A stretch of DNA of 64,000 bases from an uncultured Fluviicola sp. GTDB taxonomy: Bacteria > Bacteroidota > Bacteroidia > Flavobacteriales_D > Crocinitomicaceae. Under the pieces are notes generated by a model. That model saw only the letters and a list, made by a program, of their open reading frames with translations. It was not told the origin of the DNA and searched no databases. The stretch is from contig NZ_CABHOL010000028.1 in the NCBI RefSeq assembly GCF_902168135.1, forward strand, positions 1 through 64,000, given 5' to 3'. Numbering within the stretch: position 1 is the first letter of the stretch; every line of letters begins with the position of its first letter. Of the stretch, positions 53,258-62,269 are shown piece by piece. The position numbers and the translations under genes are program-made.

Positions 53258-53336
53258 TCTGTTCTTATGTGTTCTATTGAACTCTTAACGAGTCGAACTT
53301 TTTGAATCTTTTCTACTTCGTTTGCTTGCTTCTTCG

Positions 53337-53344
53337 TACTTTTG
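53337..53344 (+). promoter_or_regulatory. lipA: -7 box upstream of lipA
   Basis: TACTTTTG matches TAnnTTTG, 60 nt before the lipA ATG. The leader between them contains a short TCAG...CTGA hairpin. Confidence 0.4.
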
Positions 53345-53404
53345 TAGAACCAATTTTCTCAGTGCCAAAGGTGCTGAATTTTTGAATAGGGGAAAGGCAC
53401 GACT

Positions 53405-54286
53405 ATGTCAGAAGAAATAACAACAACAGAAAACAACGTTCGTATTAAAAAACCGAATTGGCTGCGCGTAAAATTGCCGATCGGTGAGAATTACAAGAAG
53501 GTACGAGCTTTGGTAGACGAACATAAACTGCACACCATTTGTGAAAGTGGTTCTTGCCCGAATATGGGGGAGTGTTGGGGAGAAGGAACAGCAACGTTCA
53601 TGATCCTGGGAAATATCTGTACACGCTCGTGCGGTTTCTGCGCGGTTCAGACCGGACGGCCGGATGCGGTAGATGAATTTGAACCGGGTAAAGTGGCTCA
53701 CTCCATCAAAACCATGCAGATCAAACATGCAGTCATTACTTCTGTGGATCGGGATGATTTGAAAGACGGTGGTGCCGGGATTTGGGTACAGACGGTAAAA
53801 GCTGTACGCCACCAAAGTCCGGGAACAACCATGGAAACACTCATTCCTGATTTTGCGGGGAAATGGGAAAATTTACAGCAAATTATTGATGTAGCTCCGG
53901 AAATCGTTTCACACAACCTGGAAACGGTGCGCCGCCTGACTAAACAGGTGCGTATCCAGGCAAAATACGACCGCAGTTTGGAAGTATTGTTCCGCCTGAA
54001 AAAAGGAGGGATGCGAACCAAATCCGGAGTAATGCTCGGTTTGGGGGAAACGGACGAGGAAGTGATCGAAACCATGGAAGACCTCAGAGCTGTTGGGGTG
54101 GATATCCTGACTTTAGGACAATACCTGCAGCCAACTCCCAAACATTTACCGATTGTTGAATTCGTAACTCCGGAACGCTTCGATAAATACCGCGAGTTGG
54201 GTTTGAAAATGGGATTCCGTTTCGTGGAAAGCGGACCGTTGGTGCGTTCTTCTTACCACGCCGAAAAACATATTTTTGATTTGTAG
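53405..54286 (+). CDS. lipA: Lipoyl synthase
   Basis: A 293-residue radical-SAM enzyme that inserts two sulfurs into octanoyl groups of lipoyl-dependent enzymes. It has the auxiliary cluster motif '[13 protein letters not shown]', the radical-SAM motif '[10 protein letters not shown]' (CxxxCxxC), '[10 protein letters not shown]' and '[13 protein letters not shown]'. The C-terminal '[10 protein letters not shown]' includes the Ser that ligates the auxiliary cluster. Length and motifs are normal. Confidence 0.97.
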   Translation: MSEEITTTENNVRIKKPNWLRVKLPIGENYKKVRALVDEHKLHTICESGSCPNMGECWGEGTATFMILGNICTRSCGFCAVQTGRPDAVDEFEPGKVAHSIKTMQIKHAVITSVDRDDLKDGGAGIWVQTVKAVRHQSPGTTMETLIPDFAGKWENLQQIIDVAPEIVSHNLETVRRLTKQVRIQAKYDRSLEVLFRLKKGGMRTKSGVMLGLGETDEEVIETMEDLRAVGVDILTLGQYLQPTPKHLPIVEFVTPERFDKYRELGLKMGFRFVESGPLVRSSYHAEKHIFDL

Positions 54287-54656
54287 TTAAGACAGGAATC
54301 CAGTTGATTTCATGTTGCCTATGTTTCACAAAAGGTGGGGTATCTGCAACCCATGCATGCAATATATCTGATATACTTTCACACTAACGCTTACGCAGTA
54401 GCTTGTGCCGCCGCTAAAGCTTTGGCGACATGCGGTCAGCGAAGGCGCAACGCTTGTTGTATAGTCTTCTTAAGTCATAGCCCGGGATTGGTTGCCAGCT
54501 ATTTATTACGTGTCTTTAAGTAGCCTGTTGTTTTTCTTCATCATTTACCTTCTATTTCTGTTGTCAGTACGGATTTTCGCAACTGGTTTAAAATGAGTGT
54601 GATTTTGCCGTTTTCTCAATAGAGGTGTTACAAGTAGTTTTGCTAAAAACTACACA
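54287..54656. other. Intergenic region between lipA and a beta-barrel gene
   Basis: This 370-bp gap has no gene; the listed ORF at 54335-54523 has no protein character. It holds a GC-rich stretch (54408-54465) beginning CCGCTAAAGCT and ending near TTGTA. That stretch resembles the leader of the DEAD-box gene (43305-43367). Confidence 0.5.
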
Positions 54657-55286
54657 ATGAAAACACTTATTACAACCTTGCTTTTTATCCCTTTTATCGG
54701 CTTGGCGCAATATGATTCGAGTCCTCAATTCGGAGCTTTTTTGAATCCGGGGATAAGAGATTTTACGCTTGGTTCCGGAGAAATAAAAACAAAGTTTGGT
54801 CTGGAGGCCGGACTGAATGTGAAACATTCTACCAGGAATGGCGTGCTGCGTTTGGTTTATGCTGTAGGGCATAGTTATGATGTTTTTAAAAGGAAGGCCC
54901 GAACGATTGAGAAAGGCTATAGCATAATTGATAATAGAATAAAAGGAGTAAATGTCCTTTTCCGGCCAGAATTCAGGATTGTGAATAGGGAACGTGTATC
55001 TATGTATGTTGGTGTCGGCCCGAGATTCAGTGCTTTTTATTCATTTATGGAAAAAAGAGCTATAACTGAAAATGGAATTACTACTATAGAAGGCTGGAAA
55101 AAGAAAGGAATTTATGAAGTTGCATTTTTTGGAGCACACGCAGCGATATCTATTGAATATAAATTTGCCGAACATTGGGTACTTAACCTGGGGTTGAATG
55201 CTTTTACCGGTTTCGAATTCGAATTCTTTAACGGAGAAATTTATTCCGGAGGAAATTTGACAACCGGCGTTGCTTATGTTTTTTAA
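54657..55286 (+). CDS. Predicted small outer-membrane beta-barrel protein
   Basis: A 209-residue protein with a signal peptide (1-18, 'LLFIPFIGLAQ') and alternating beta-strands ending in the aromatic 'TTGVAYVF', the C-terminal Phe signature of outer-membrane barrels. 'YVGVGPRFSAFYSF' and 'IEYKFAEHWVLNLGLNAF' are typical strand repeats. The function is unknown. It is followed by a similar gene after 45 nt. Confidence 0.7.
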   Translation: MKTLITTLLFIPFIGLAQYDSSPQFGAFLNPGIRDFTLGSGEIKTKFGLEAGLNVKHSTRNGVLRLVYAVGHSYDVFKRKARTIEKGYSIIDNRIKGVNVLFRPEFRIVNRERVSMYVGVGPRFSAFYSFMEKRAITENGITTIEGWKKKGIYEVAFFGAHAAISIEYKFAEHWVLNLGLNAFTGFEFEFFNGEIYSGGNLTTGVAYVF

Positions 55287-55331
55287 TGCTGTTCGCTATT
55301 TACAAAGAATAATTTCACTTAAAATCAATTT

Positions 55332-56024
55332 ATGAAAACTCTGATGGCTATAATAGTATGTATCCCTTTTATTCTCAAAAGCCAGCAAACCCCGCGTGTT
55401 CAGCTTGGGATATATGGCGGGATGGGAGTTGCATTTGCAGGAGAGAACCGCCGCAAAGGAATTTCTTACGAATTGGGACAGAGTACCATTATAAAAAAGA
55501 AAGGAAATGCGAACAGGCGTATAGAGGTTTATCTGCAGTTTACAGATTACAATTACACCTCGGATTCCAGGGATGGTTATTCCGGAGGGTATTCATCCGA
55601 TTCAACATATGCTTTCACCCGGTATAAGTCACAGGTGTTTAATGCCGGGTTAAAATGGCACATTCCCATTATTCATCATGAAAGATACCGTTTAATAATT
55701 GCGCCCGGATTTGCATTGGGTTCTCTCTTAACATTCAGATACAAAAGAACGTGGTACCATCGTTCTACGGATGAGTTTGTGCATGAAATGAATTCAACGG
55801 TTTATCCGACTGTACGGTTTATGCTGGGGCCTCATGTTTCCATCAACCAGGAATTTAAACTTACACCTATGATGTACTTTCATCTGGATCTGAATTTTTT
55901 AGTTCAGTCAAATTTAGCCGGTTACGAAGGTTATTCGGTTGGTTGGGGAGGTGTTACCGTGAGATCGGGTCTTTATTGGTATCTTAAACCAAAGAATGCT
56001 TCCGGAAAATCAGAAGTTAAATAA
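55332..56024 (+). CDS. Predicted small outer-membrane beta-barrel protein, tandem neighbour
   Basis: A 230-residue protein whose start 'MKTLMAIIVCIPFIL' resembles that of the gene before it, and whose body is again amphipathic beta-strands ('LGIYGGMGVAFAGENRR', 'YRLIIAPGFALGSLLTF'). It ends ~10 residues after the last strand with a charged tail. It may be an old duplicate of the upstream gene. The function is unknown. It ends 16 bp from the convergent tolC-like gene. Confidence 0.65.
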   Translation: MKTLMAIIVCIPFILKSQQTPRVQLGIYGGMGVAFAGENRRKGISYELGQSTIIKKKGNANRRIEVYLQFTDYNYTSDSRDGYSGGYSSDSTYAFTRYKSQVFNAGLKWHIPIIHHERYRLIIAPGFALGSLLTFRYKRTWYHRSTDEFVHEMNSTVYPTVRFMLGPHVSINQEFKLTPMMYFHLDLNFLVQSNLAGYEGYSVGWGGVTVRSGLYWYLKPKNASGKSEVK

Positions 56025-56040
56025 TCTTGAAGTGATGTTT

Positions 56041-57420
56041 TTAAAGACCCAGTTTACCTGAAACATACAATTCCGATAAGCGGGATTTATTGGTCTTAGA
56101 CAATGTTTCAATCCATTTTCCCTGTGCGCTCAGGTAAGAAATTTCACGTGCATTCACCAGGAAAAGAGAGCTTTCTCCATTGAGGAAAAGGGTTCGCTCC
56201 GCATCTGCAAGCTGCCGGTAGCGGTTAGCGATCGTTTCTGCCATCCGGGCCTGTGTAACGGCGGTATTCCATTCGTTGCGGACCTGGAGTTGTTTGGTAC
56301 GCAATTCACGTTGTTTTAACTGCTGTTCCATCCGTGTGTTCTCAATCTTTGTTTTGGTAATGGACAAACTGTTCCGTTCCTTCCGCAAAAGGATCGGCAT
56401 GTAGAAAGTCGCTCCCCATTTGTAGTTGGTCCAGCTGTAATTGCTTGAAATAATATCAGGTGCGGGTGTCAGCAGATTGTAATTCACACTGAATTGCGGT
56501 TTCAATTGTTCTGCTTTTAAACGGCGTTCGAAATCCAGGTCGGATAATTTCCAATCATAATAACGCACCGCCGGGTGTGTTGCCGATGAGTCTGCCAGTG
56601 ATGCACCGGGTTCTTTCACGCTGAGCTTTTCCGGCACAAGTGTGCTGTCCAGTTGAAGGGGAATGCGGCCTTGCTCCCAAAGGTAGTTCTCTACGGCAAT
56701 GCGTGCGTTTTGCTGCTGTAATCTCCGCTGTTCCACTTCCATTTTTCGGAGAAAAAGCTGAGCCGAAGCTTCTACCGTATCAACATAGGGGCGATCGCCG
56801 AGCGTAACATTGATCATCAATTGATCGAAGCGTGTTTCTGTAAAGCTCAATCCTTCCAGTGCCAATTCGTATTGTGCTTCCTGTTCCTGCCATTGAATAA
56901 AGGCTTGTCCGGCTTCGTAAAGCAAATCGTTGAGAGTTAACTGCTGTTCGGTGTAGCTTTGATTTAAGGCTACCTGTGCTCTCCTGATTTGTGTTCTGCG
57001 TTCGTCAGTAAACATGCCGCGCCCGAGCTGTGCTTCAAATCCGACGTATGTGAGGCCGTTTTCGGGAACCCGGTTTTGCGGATTCAGATAAGTACCCCTG
57101 TTCCAGTCTCCCATCGCTTTGAAATCGATTCCCACACGGGTAGGGATTTTAATTCCTGTGGAAAGCGTACTGTAATAAGTGGTGCCGTTGTAATACTTCT
57201 GATCCATACCTCCGAGCAAAACAGGATCGAAACTTCCTTTTGACTGACGAACGAAAAGTTCGGCCATATCAACCTGGTTGGAAGCTACGAGAGCTACCGG
57301 ATGGTTTTCCCGGATGTGCTGCAGGTACTGATCAAGCGTCAACTGGCGGATGGTATCCTGCGTATTTCCCAATAGAGGAATCATACTGAGGACTGCTAAT
57401 AAAAGGAGTGCTTTCATCAT
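56041..57420 (-). CDS. TolC-family outer-membrane efflux protein
   Basis: A 459-residue outer-membrane channel component with a signal peptide (1-20, 'LLLLAVLSMIPLLGNTQ') and two coiled-coil-rich OEP repeats ('LSFTETRFDQLMINVTLGDR', 'RYRQLADAERTLFLNGESSL'). It would form the outer duct of a tripartite exporter with the HlyD and ABC proteins encoded just upstream. It overlaps the HlyD gene by 4 nt (ATGA). Confidence 0.9.
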   Translation of the reverse strand: MMKALLLLAVLSMIPLLGNTQDTIRQLTLDQYLQHIRENHPVALVASNQVDMAELFVRQSKGSFDPVLLGGMDQKYYNGTTYYSTLSTGIKIPTRVGIDFKAMGDWNRGTYLNPQNRVPENGLTYVGFEAQLGRGMFTDERRTQIRRAQVALNQSYTEQQLTLNDLLYEAGQAFIQWQEQEAQYELALEGLSFTETRFDQLMINVTLGDRPYVDTVEASAQLFLRKMEVEQRRLQQQNARIAVENYLWEQGRIPLQLDSTLVPEKLSVKEPGASLADSSATHPAVRYYDWKLSDLDFERRLKAEQLKPQFSVNYNLLTPAPDIISSNYSWTNYKWGATFYMPILLRKERNSLSITKTKIENTRMEQQLKQRELRTKQLQVRNEWNTAVTQARMAETIANRYRQLADAERTLFLNGESSLFLVNAREISYLSAQGKWIETLSKTNKSRLSELYVSGKLGL

Positions 57421-58733
57421 TTTTTTGATTTGGTTTCAGAACCCGCAGGCAGGTAGTAATTCGGAGGGAATCCGTTGATTTTTCGCCATAATTCATACCA
57501 AATAGGAACATTGTCGAGTAAAGTCATCGTTTTTACTGCAACTCCCATGCGCAATTCTTTTGGCCAGGGATGATCATTTTTATCGGGAGCAACCAGGACG
57601 CGGTATTTTCCGTTTGTTCCGACAAAATTATCTATTGCAACTACCTTTCCTCCGTAAGAACCATAACTCACCATGGGCCATCCTGAGAAAACAATTGCAG
57701 GCCATCCGTCGAACTGCAGGCGGACTTCATTACCCAGGTGGACCAATGGTAAATCTACCGGAGAAACAAACATCTCCACCGCAAAATCAGATAGATTCGG
57801 AACAATACTTACCAGTTCAGCGCCTTCTTTTACGGTTTCTCCCACACCGTTTTTTAGTGCTTTGGAAATGTATCCGTCCTGTGGTGCAGTCACGTAATAA
57901 TACCCGGACCGAATGCTGTAATTGCTGATCTGGTTTTGCATTTTCGTGACAGTTGCTTCCGTATCATATAAACTGGAAAGTGCGGTAGACTTTTCAGATT
58001 CGCTTTTCGCAATCTTGTCGCGGTAATCCGCATCAATGGACTGGATTTCAGTGATGGCATTAATCAATTCGTTGCGTGATGCGAGCAACTTATTTTCCAG
58101 GCTCACCACCTTTGCTTCCATTTCCTGTACTTTTAATCGTTTGTTTTCCAATTCAGTAAGGGATTTCAGGTTTTGACGGTGCAATTCTTCCGTTCGTTCG
58201 TATTGTTTGATCGCAATTTCAAGCTGCTTTTCGTTGGCTTTGTAATCCATGCTGTCTGAAGTTACTTTGAGCCGTGTTTGTCTTACCTTATTCTGTGCCT
58301 GCTGCAGCTTTAATGCGCGGTTATCAATCAATGCATCAATTTGTTTGTCGAGGGATTGTACTTTGGACATGTAAGATTCAGCACTGTTTTCTTTCGATCG
58401 CATAGCAGATTCCGTGCGCTCAATCAGTGCCGGGTCCATGTATTCACTCTTGATCTCGCTCAGGTAAACCAGGGTGTCACCCTTTTTCACGAATTGTCCT
58501 TCCCGGACATACCATTTTTCAATCCGTCCGCCAATAATGGAATGAACGGTTTGCGGGCGGTTATTTGGACTGAGAGCGGTAACGGTGCCGGGAGAATCAA
58601 TATTCTGGGTCCAGGGTAAAAACAGGATGATGAGCAGAATTCCGAAGAAGTAAATACTCAATCTTCGCCAACGCAGAGGTGTCTTTAATTTTTTGACCGT
58701 TTGAATGCAGGTGTAAGATTCGAATCGTTTCAT
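57417..58733 (-). CDS. HlyD-family membrane fusion protein
   Basis: A 438-residue periplasmic adaptor with one N-terminal membrane helix (~26-43, 'LSIYFFGILLIILFLPW'), a biotinyl-lipoyl half ('GGRIEKWYVREGQFVKKGDT'), a long coiled coil (~105-275), the second half ('VTAPQDGYISKALKNGVGETV' in part) and a beta-barrel C-terminus. It connects the inner-membrane ABC component with TolC. It overlaps both neighbours by 4 nt. Confidence 0.92.
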   Translation of the reverse strand: MKRFESYTCIQTVKKLKTPLRWRRLSIYFFGILLIILFLPWTQNIDSPGTVTALSPNNRPQTVHSIIGGRIEKWYVREGQFVKKGDTLVYLSEIKSEYMDPALIERTESAMRSKENSAESYMSKVQSLDKQIDALIDNRALKLQQAQNKVRQTRLKVTSDSMDYKANEKQLEIAIKQYERTEELHRQNLKSLTELENKRLKVQEMEAKVVSLENKLLASRNELINAITEIQSIDADYRDKIAKSESEKSTALSSLYDTEATVTKMQNQISNYSIRSGYYYVTAPQDGYISKALKNGVGETVKEGAELVSIVPNLSDFAVEMFVSPVDLPLVHLGNEVRLQFDGWPAIVFSGWPMVSYGSYGGKVVAIDNFVGTNGKYRVLVAPDKNDHPWPKELRMGVAVKTMTLLDNVPIWYELWRKINGFPPNYYLPAGSETKSKK

Positions 58734-60352
58734 AGTCCTAAATCATTAAAATCGATAGTGTTCCAGTTTAAAAGAAGCGGGCTTTCAGTTGCTATTACAA
58801 GGGTTGCTTCCGGATTGTTTTTCCGTATAGCTTCAATCAGTTCCAATCGTCCATCAGTTGAAATCGGAGATCCGATGAAGGAAATAATCAACAGCTGTGG
58901 ATTGCTGGCAATAGCTCTTGCAATCAGTAAGCGATCGCGTTCCTCTTCCGATAAGAATTTGTCGGATTTACTGATCTTAAAGTCCAGGCCTTGTGGTTGT
59001 TCTTTGTACAAGTGAGTGAGTTTTACAAGGTTTAGGATATGAATTACCTGTTCTTCCGAAACCGTTTTTCTGCCGAATTGTACATTTTCAACCAGGGTTC
59101 CCTCAATTAGATGTGTTCCCTTGGCAAACCATCCGATCTGGTTGAACCCGGAGGTGAGCTGATTTCCGTTTGGAATGTGAAAGTTCCAGCGTGGAGTATA
59201 TTTTCCGTCAACGGTAGGGTCTATGAGTTGGCGCAGGAAGGTGTTGATCTTTAGTTGATTGCCTCCGGTTAACTGCGTGTTCTGTCCTTTCTCAATGCGG
59301 ACGACCGGTTTGATTTCAGATTGGTTTGCCGGGATCATTTCCATCGGGAATAGTTCGATCTCCTCATCCGTTGTGTTCTCTTCAAATGTTACCGGGATTT
59401 CCCTTACCTGTTCCAGTTTTTCAAGAGATGTGCATACATCATAAAGCGTTTCTAGCGACTGAATGATTTTTTCCACTGCTGCTAATAGTAACAGGATGAG
59501 TACTTCAGCTGCTACGAACTGCCCTAAATTAATTTGTTGTGAAATAACCAGGTAGCCCCCAAGCCCAAGAAGCGAAGCAACTATCAGGGCTTTGATAGCA
59601 ATCATCCAAATGAATTGTTTCCAAAGAATCTGGAAGTGATCTTCCCGGCTTTTTAGGTAGGAATTGGCATGTTCATCCAATCGGTTCAGGGAAAGGGTTT
59701 CATTCGGTATCAATCGAAAGCTCCAATCTGCTCGTGCAATTTCCTGCAGCCAGTAAGCACTGGCATATTTGTATTTGGATTCTCTTAAAGAAGTTTCCAA
59801 ACCTCTTTTAATAATCGGTCTAAAGATCAAAACAAGCAACCCGATCAGCAGGAAGCTGAATGCAATATAGAAAGGGTGGTAAAGCGATAAGACTAAAAGA
59901 CTGAAGGTAATTTGCAAAAGAGCCGAGGTGAAATCCAGCAATACTTTTGAAAATCCTTTTTGTAAACTGATGACATCAAAAAAACGATTCATGAGTTCTA
60001 CTGGAATTTTACCGGTAAGTGCCTGGCGATTGAACCGGGGGAAACGATGGGCAAAGTCAAAAGAATAACGAACGTAAATCCTTTGCTGGATGTTTTCGGT
60101 GATTCGCAATTGCATAATCTGCATTACTCCTGTTAGTACAACACCCGAAATTACGAGTAGCACAAGCAGTAGCCAGGAAGTAGTTATCTGACCACTTTGT
60201 ATAAAATGAATAACAGATTGAATACCAAGTGGTAAACTCAGACTCAGGATTCCGCTTACCACCGCATAAAAGTAAAGTGCTGAAATATCTGATTTTTCCA
60301 GTTTGAGCAGGTCACTCAAATGTTTCAAAGGATTAATAGCCGGTTTTTTCAT
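58730..60352 (-). CDS. ABC transporter subunit with a degenerate ATPase domain
   Basis: A 540-residue protein: six membrane helices (~25-300) of the type I exporter fold, then an ABC domain that has lost its catalytic motifs. Walker A should be near 361-369 but reads 'LTGGNQLKI' (no GxGKST). The signature is 'LSEEE' (467-471) instead of LSGGQ. Walker B is 'LLIISFIGS' (487-495) instead of LLLDEPT. The H-loop His is Glu ('ATES'). A Q-loop-like 'NQIGWFAKGTHLIEGTL' remains. The fold seems kept, so it is probably not a random pseudogene. It is the first transporter gene after tetR (20-nt overlap). Confidence 0.85.
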   Translation of the reverse strand: MKKPAINPLKHLSDLLKLEKSDISALYFYAVVSGILSLSLPLGIQSVIHFIQSGQITTSWLLLVLLVISGVVLTGVMQIMQLRITENIQQRIYVRYSFDFAHRFPRFNRQALTGKIPVELMNRFFDVISLQKGFSKVLLDFTSALLQITFSLLVLSLYHPFYIAFSFLLIGLLVLIFRPIIKRGLETSLRESKYKYASAYWLQEIARADWSFRLIPNETLSLNRLDEHANSYLKSREDHFQILWKQFIWMIAIKALIVASLLGLGGYLVISQQINLGQFVAAEVLILLLLAAVEKIIQSLETLYDVCTSLEKLEQVREIPVTFEENTTDEEIELFPMEMIPANQSEIKPVVRIEKGQNTQLTGGNQLKINTFLRQLIDPTVDGKYTPRWNFHIPNGNQLTSGFNQIGWFAKGTHLIEGTLVENVQFGRKTVSEEQVIHILNLVKLTHLYKEQPQGLDFKISKSDKFLSEEERDRLLIARAIASNPQLLIISFIGSPISTDGRLELIEAIRKNNPEATLVIATESPLLLNWNTIDFNDLGL

Positions 60353-61019
60353 TAGTTTGCAATGAAGAGGTTAATAAATGGAGATAAAATGAACCAATTG
60401 ATTCGTGATTTTTGCTTCTGTTTGTCAAACGCGGTAAATGATCCGCAAAAAAATGTTGTAAATGAGCACCTTCAATAATCGTTGTGATCAGCATATTCGG
60501 ATAAGGATAGTTCGGATTGATTTGATGGATGAGTTCTGCCAGGTATCCTACCAATTGCTTGTAGTTCTCAAACGCCCCGGTTTGATTGATACTGTCAACT
60601 TCTTTTGTTAACAGGGATTTCACCCCCTCTTGCTCGATGATTTCCTGCAATTTTGCTTCATCAATAAACGGAGTTCGCTGATCGTCTAAACTGCGTTCGA
60701 TTAATAATGAGATTGCTTTTTCCAATCGCTCGAAGCTTGTTTTTGAAGAAGTGATTTCGTGTTGAACACGGTAGTTCATCCAACCCCAGTACCAGGAAAA
60801 AAGAAAGAGAAGCAACTGCTGTTTGCTCTGGAAATAGCGATAAACACTGGCTTCCGTGCAACCGATAGATTCACTGAGCTTTTTGAAAGTAAAGCGTTCG
60901 AAACCGATTTCATGGATCAAAAGAATACTATGCTGAATGATAGAGAATCCCAGTTTTGTCTCCTGAGGATCCTTTAAATAAGTACACGTCGGTTGTGCAA
61001 TTTTAAACTGAATAATCAT
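60333..61019 (-). CDS. TetR/AcrR-family regulator of the export operon
   Basis: A 228-residue regulator starting at ATG 61019. The ORF track begins at 61085, but a strong palindrome at 61024-61057 fits an operator better than coding sequence. The helix-turn-helix reads 'GFERFTFKKLSESIGCTEAS' then 'VYRYFQSKQQLL'. It overlaps the ABC gene by 20 nt, so regulator and exporter share a transcript, probably autoregulated. Confidence 0.88.
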   Translation of the reverse strand: MIIQFKIAQPTCTYLKDPQETKLGFSIIQHSILLIHEIGFERFTFKKLSESIGCTEASVYRYFQSKQQLLLFLFSWYWGWMNYRVQHEITSSKTSFERLEKAISLLIERSLDDQRTPFIDEAKLQEIIEQEGVKSLLTKEVDSINQTGAFENYKQLVGYLAELIHQINPNYPYPNMLITTIIEGAHLQHFFADHLPRLTNRSKNHESIGSFYLHLLTSSLQTNEKTGY

Positions 61020-61023
61020 TTTG

Positions 61024-61057
61024 ATAGTAATACTATTATTCGCGAATGTATTACTAT
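61024..61057. promoter_or_regulatory. Palindromic operator upstream of the export operon
   Basis: ATAGTAATAC (61024-61033) and GTATTACTAT (61048-61057) are exact reverse complements 14 nt apart. A second 10-bp palindrome, ATTCGCGAAT, lies between them. It ends 5 nt before the tetR start, as expected for autorepression. Confidence 0.65.
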
Positions 61058-61094
61058 TATTTTGAAAGGAAATGATGTTTAACATTTATTTGCA

Positions 61095-61943
61095 CTAAGG
61101 ATTACAAATGTCGCAATACATGGGATCCTCGAAGCGTTTGGAATGAGGGAATTCGACTATTTTCTCGTGCGAGCAGTTTGTACAATGGTAGATATGTGCC
61201 GAAGTTGACCGGGTAGCTGTCCCGCATTGAGCACACGGCAAACCGCCTTTTACCTTTGAAATCCAGAAACCGGGATAGCCGCAGGATGGGCATTCACTTT
61301 CGAGTTTGCGGACAAGGTTTTGAGTAGCCTGCTGAATCGCAAGCATTCGGGTAGGATTGTAAAGCGCTCTCATATCTGTTTCAATCCATAACTTACCGTT
61401 GGTCTGTAAATATTTCCTGACGCTGGTGAGTAAGTGCTCTTGTTGCGTGATTCCTTTTTCAATGCACGTATTTGCATGTTGTTGTCCCTTAAGAATTAAG
61501 CCGTGGGAGGGAAAGAGAGCTCTGTTTGCGAATTCAAGAGCTTCGTTTTCGGTGGTTATCTCCGTAGCGTCAAAATTGGTGTCGGTAGTGAGATAACTTG
61601 CTACAATTTCCAGCTGGTTCCTACGGTCTTGGAGTATGACCAGTTCTTCGTTGGCTTTGGCGAAAAATAAATGAGGATGCTGTCCGAACGAACCCTCATT
61701 GGCAATTACTAAATCGGCTCCCGAAAGATCAAAAGCCAGTTCGCATTTTAAACGCAGTGTGCCAAGTGGGTCTTGTTTTCGTTCGATTTCACCGGAAAAG
61801 GTTCCGAGTACATCGGTATTGATACCCGGAACAAGCCTGCAGTTTACCTGCAGGCTTTTCTCCATGATTGGCTGTATGACCGTTTCTTTTCCGTGCATGG
61901 TGGCAATTGCCAGGATGCGGTTCTTAAATAGTGTTGTTCCCAC
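61095..61943 (-). CDS. DUF6671-like protein with zinc ribbons
   Basis: A 282-residue protein. The N-terminal ~190 residues form an alpha/beta domain I associate with DUF6671 ('ILAIATMHGKETVIQPI', 'GADLVIANEGSFGQHPH'). The C-terminal ~70 residues hold three CxxC pairs and a CxxC tail ('CPSCGYPG', 'CAQCGT', 'CTNCSHEKIV', 'CDICNP'), which fits two zinc ribbons. The activity is unknown. It is last in the dabA operon, 5 nt after the small gene. Confidence 0.7.
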   Translation of the reverse strand: MGTTLFKNRILAIATMHGKETVIQPIMEKSLQVNCRLVPGINTDVLGTFSGEIERKQDPLGTLRLKCELAFDLSGADLVIANEGSFGQHPHLFFAKANEELVILQDRRNQLEIVASYLTTDTNFDATEITTENEALEFANRALFPSHGLILKGQQHANTCIEKGITQQEHLLTSVRKYLQTNGKLWIETDMRALYNPTRMLAIQQATQNLVRKLESECPSCGYPGFWISKVKGGLPCAQCGTATRSTSAHIYHCTNCSHEKIVEFPHSKRFEDPMYCDICNP

Positions 61944-61948
61944 TGTAT

Positions 61949-62248
61949 TCAGGCATGTGTATTCAAGGAATTTGTTTCTTGAACGACTATGCCGATTGAT
62001 AGCGTGAAATCGACTTTATTGGATTTGTCAGAATCGGCAAGGAGTTGTTTGAGTTCCTCTTTTTGTTTTTTCAAATGCGCCATTTTTGCATTGCTTTCTT
62101 CTTTTGAGATGAAATGATTCCTTTCCCAGGCAATCATCTGTTGTTCGTTGTAAGTGTTTATCTGCTGTTCGAAGAACTTTAGTAAAAAGTGTCCGGCTTC
62201 TTCCAATGCCACTCCTTTTTCTGCAATGGTGATGTTTTTTGTTTTCAT
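61949..62248 (-). CDS. Small helical protein of the dabA operon
   Basis: A 99-residue protein I do not recognise. Residues 10-75 are predicted helical with many Lys/Glu/Gln and heptad-like spacing ('AHLKKQKEELKQLLAD'); the tail 'VDFTLSIGIVVQETNSL' may be a strand pair. There is no signal peptide. It lies 21 nt after dabA and 5 nt before the DUF6671-like gene, so a role linked to inorganic carbon is possible by position only. Confidence 0.65.
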   Translation of the reverse strand: MKTKNITIAEKGVALEEAGHFLLKFFEQQINTYNEQQMIAWERNHFISKEESNAKMAHLKKQKEELKQLLADSDKSNKVDFTLSIGIVVQETNSLNTHA

Positions 62249-62269
62249 AGATATGGATTATATAATGGG

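Noticed and set aside
54335-54523. 62-residue ORF between lipA and the beta-barrel gene
   Set aside because: There is no start context, no recognisable fold, and it crosses the GC-rich repeat-like stretch.
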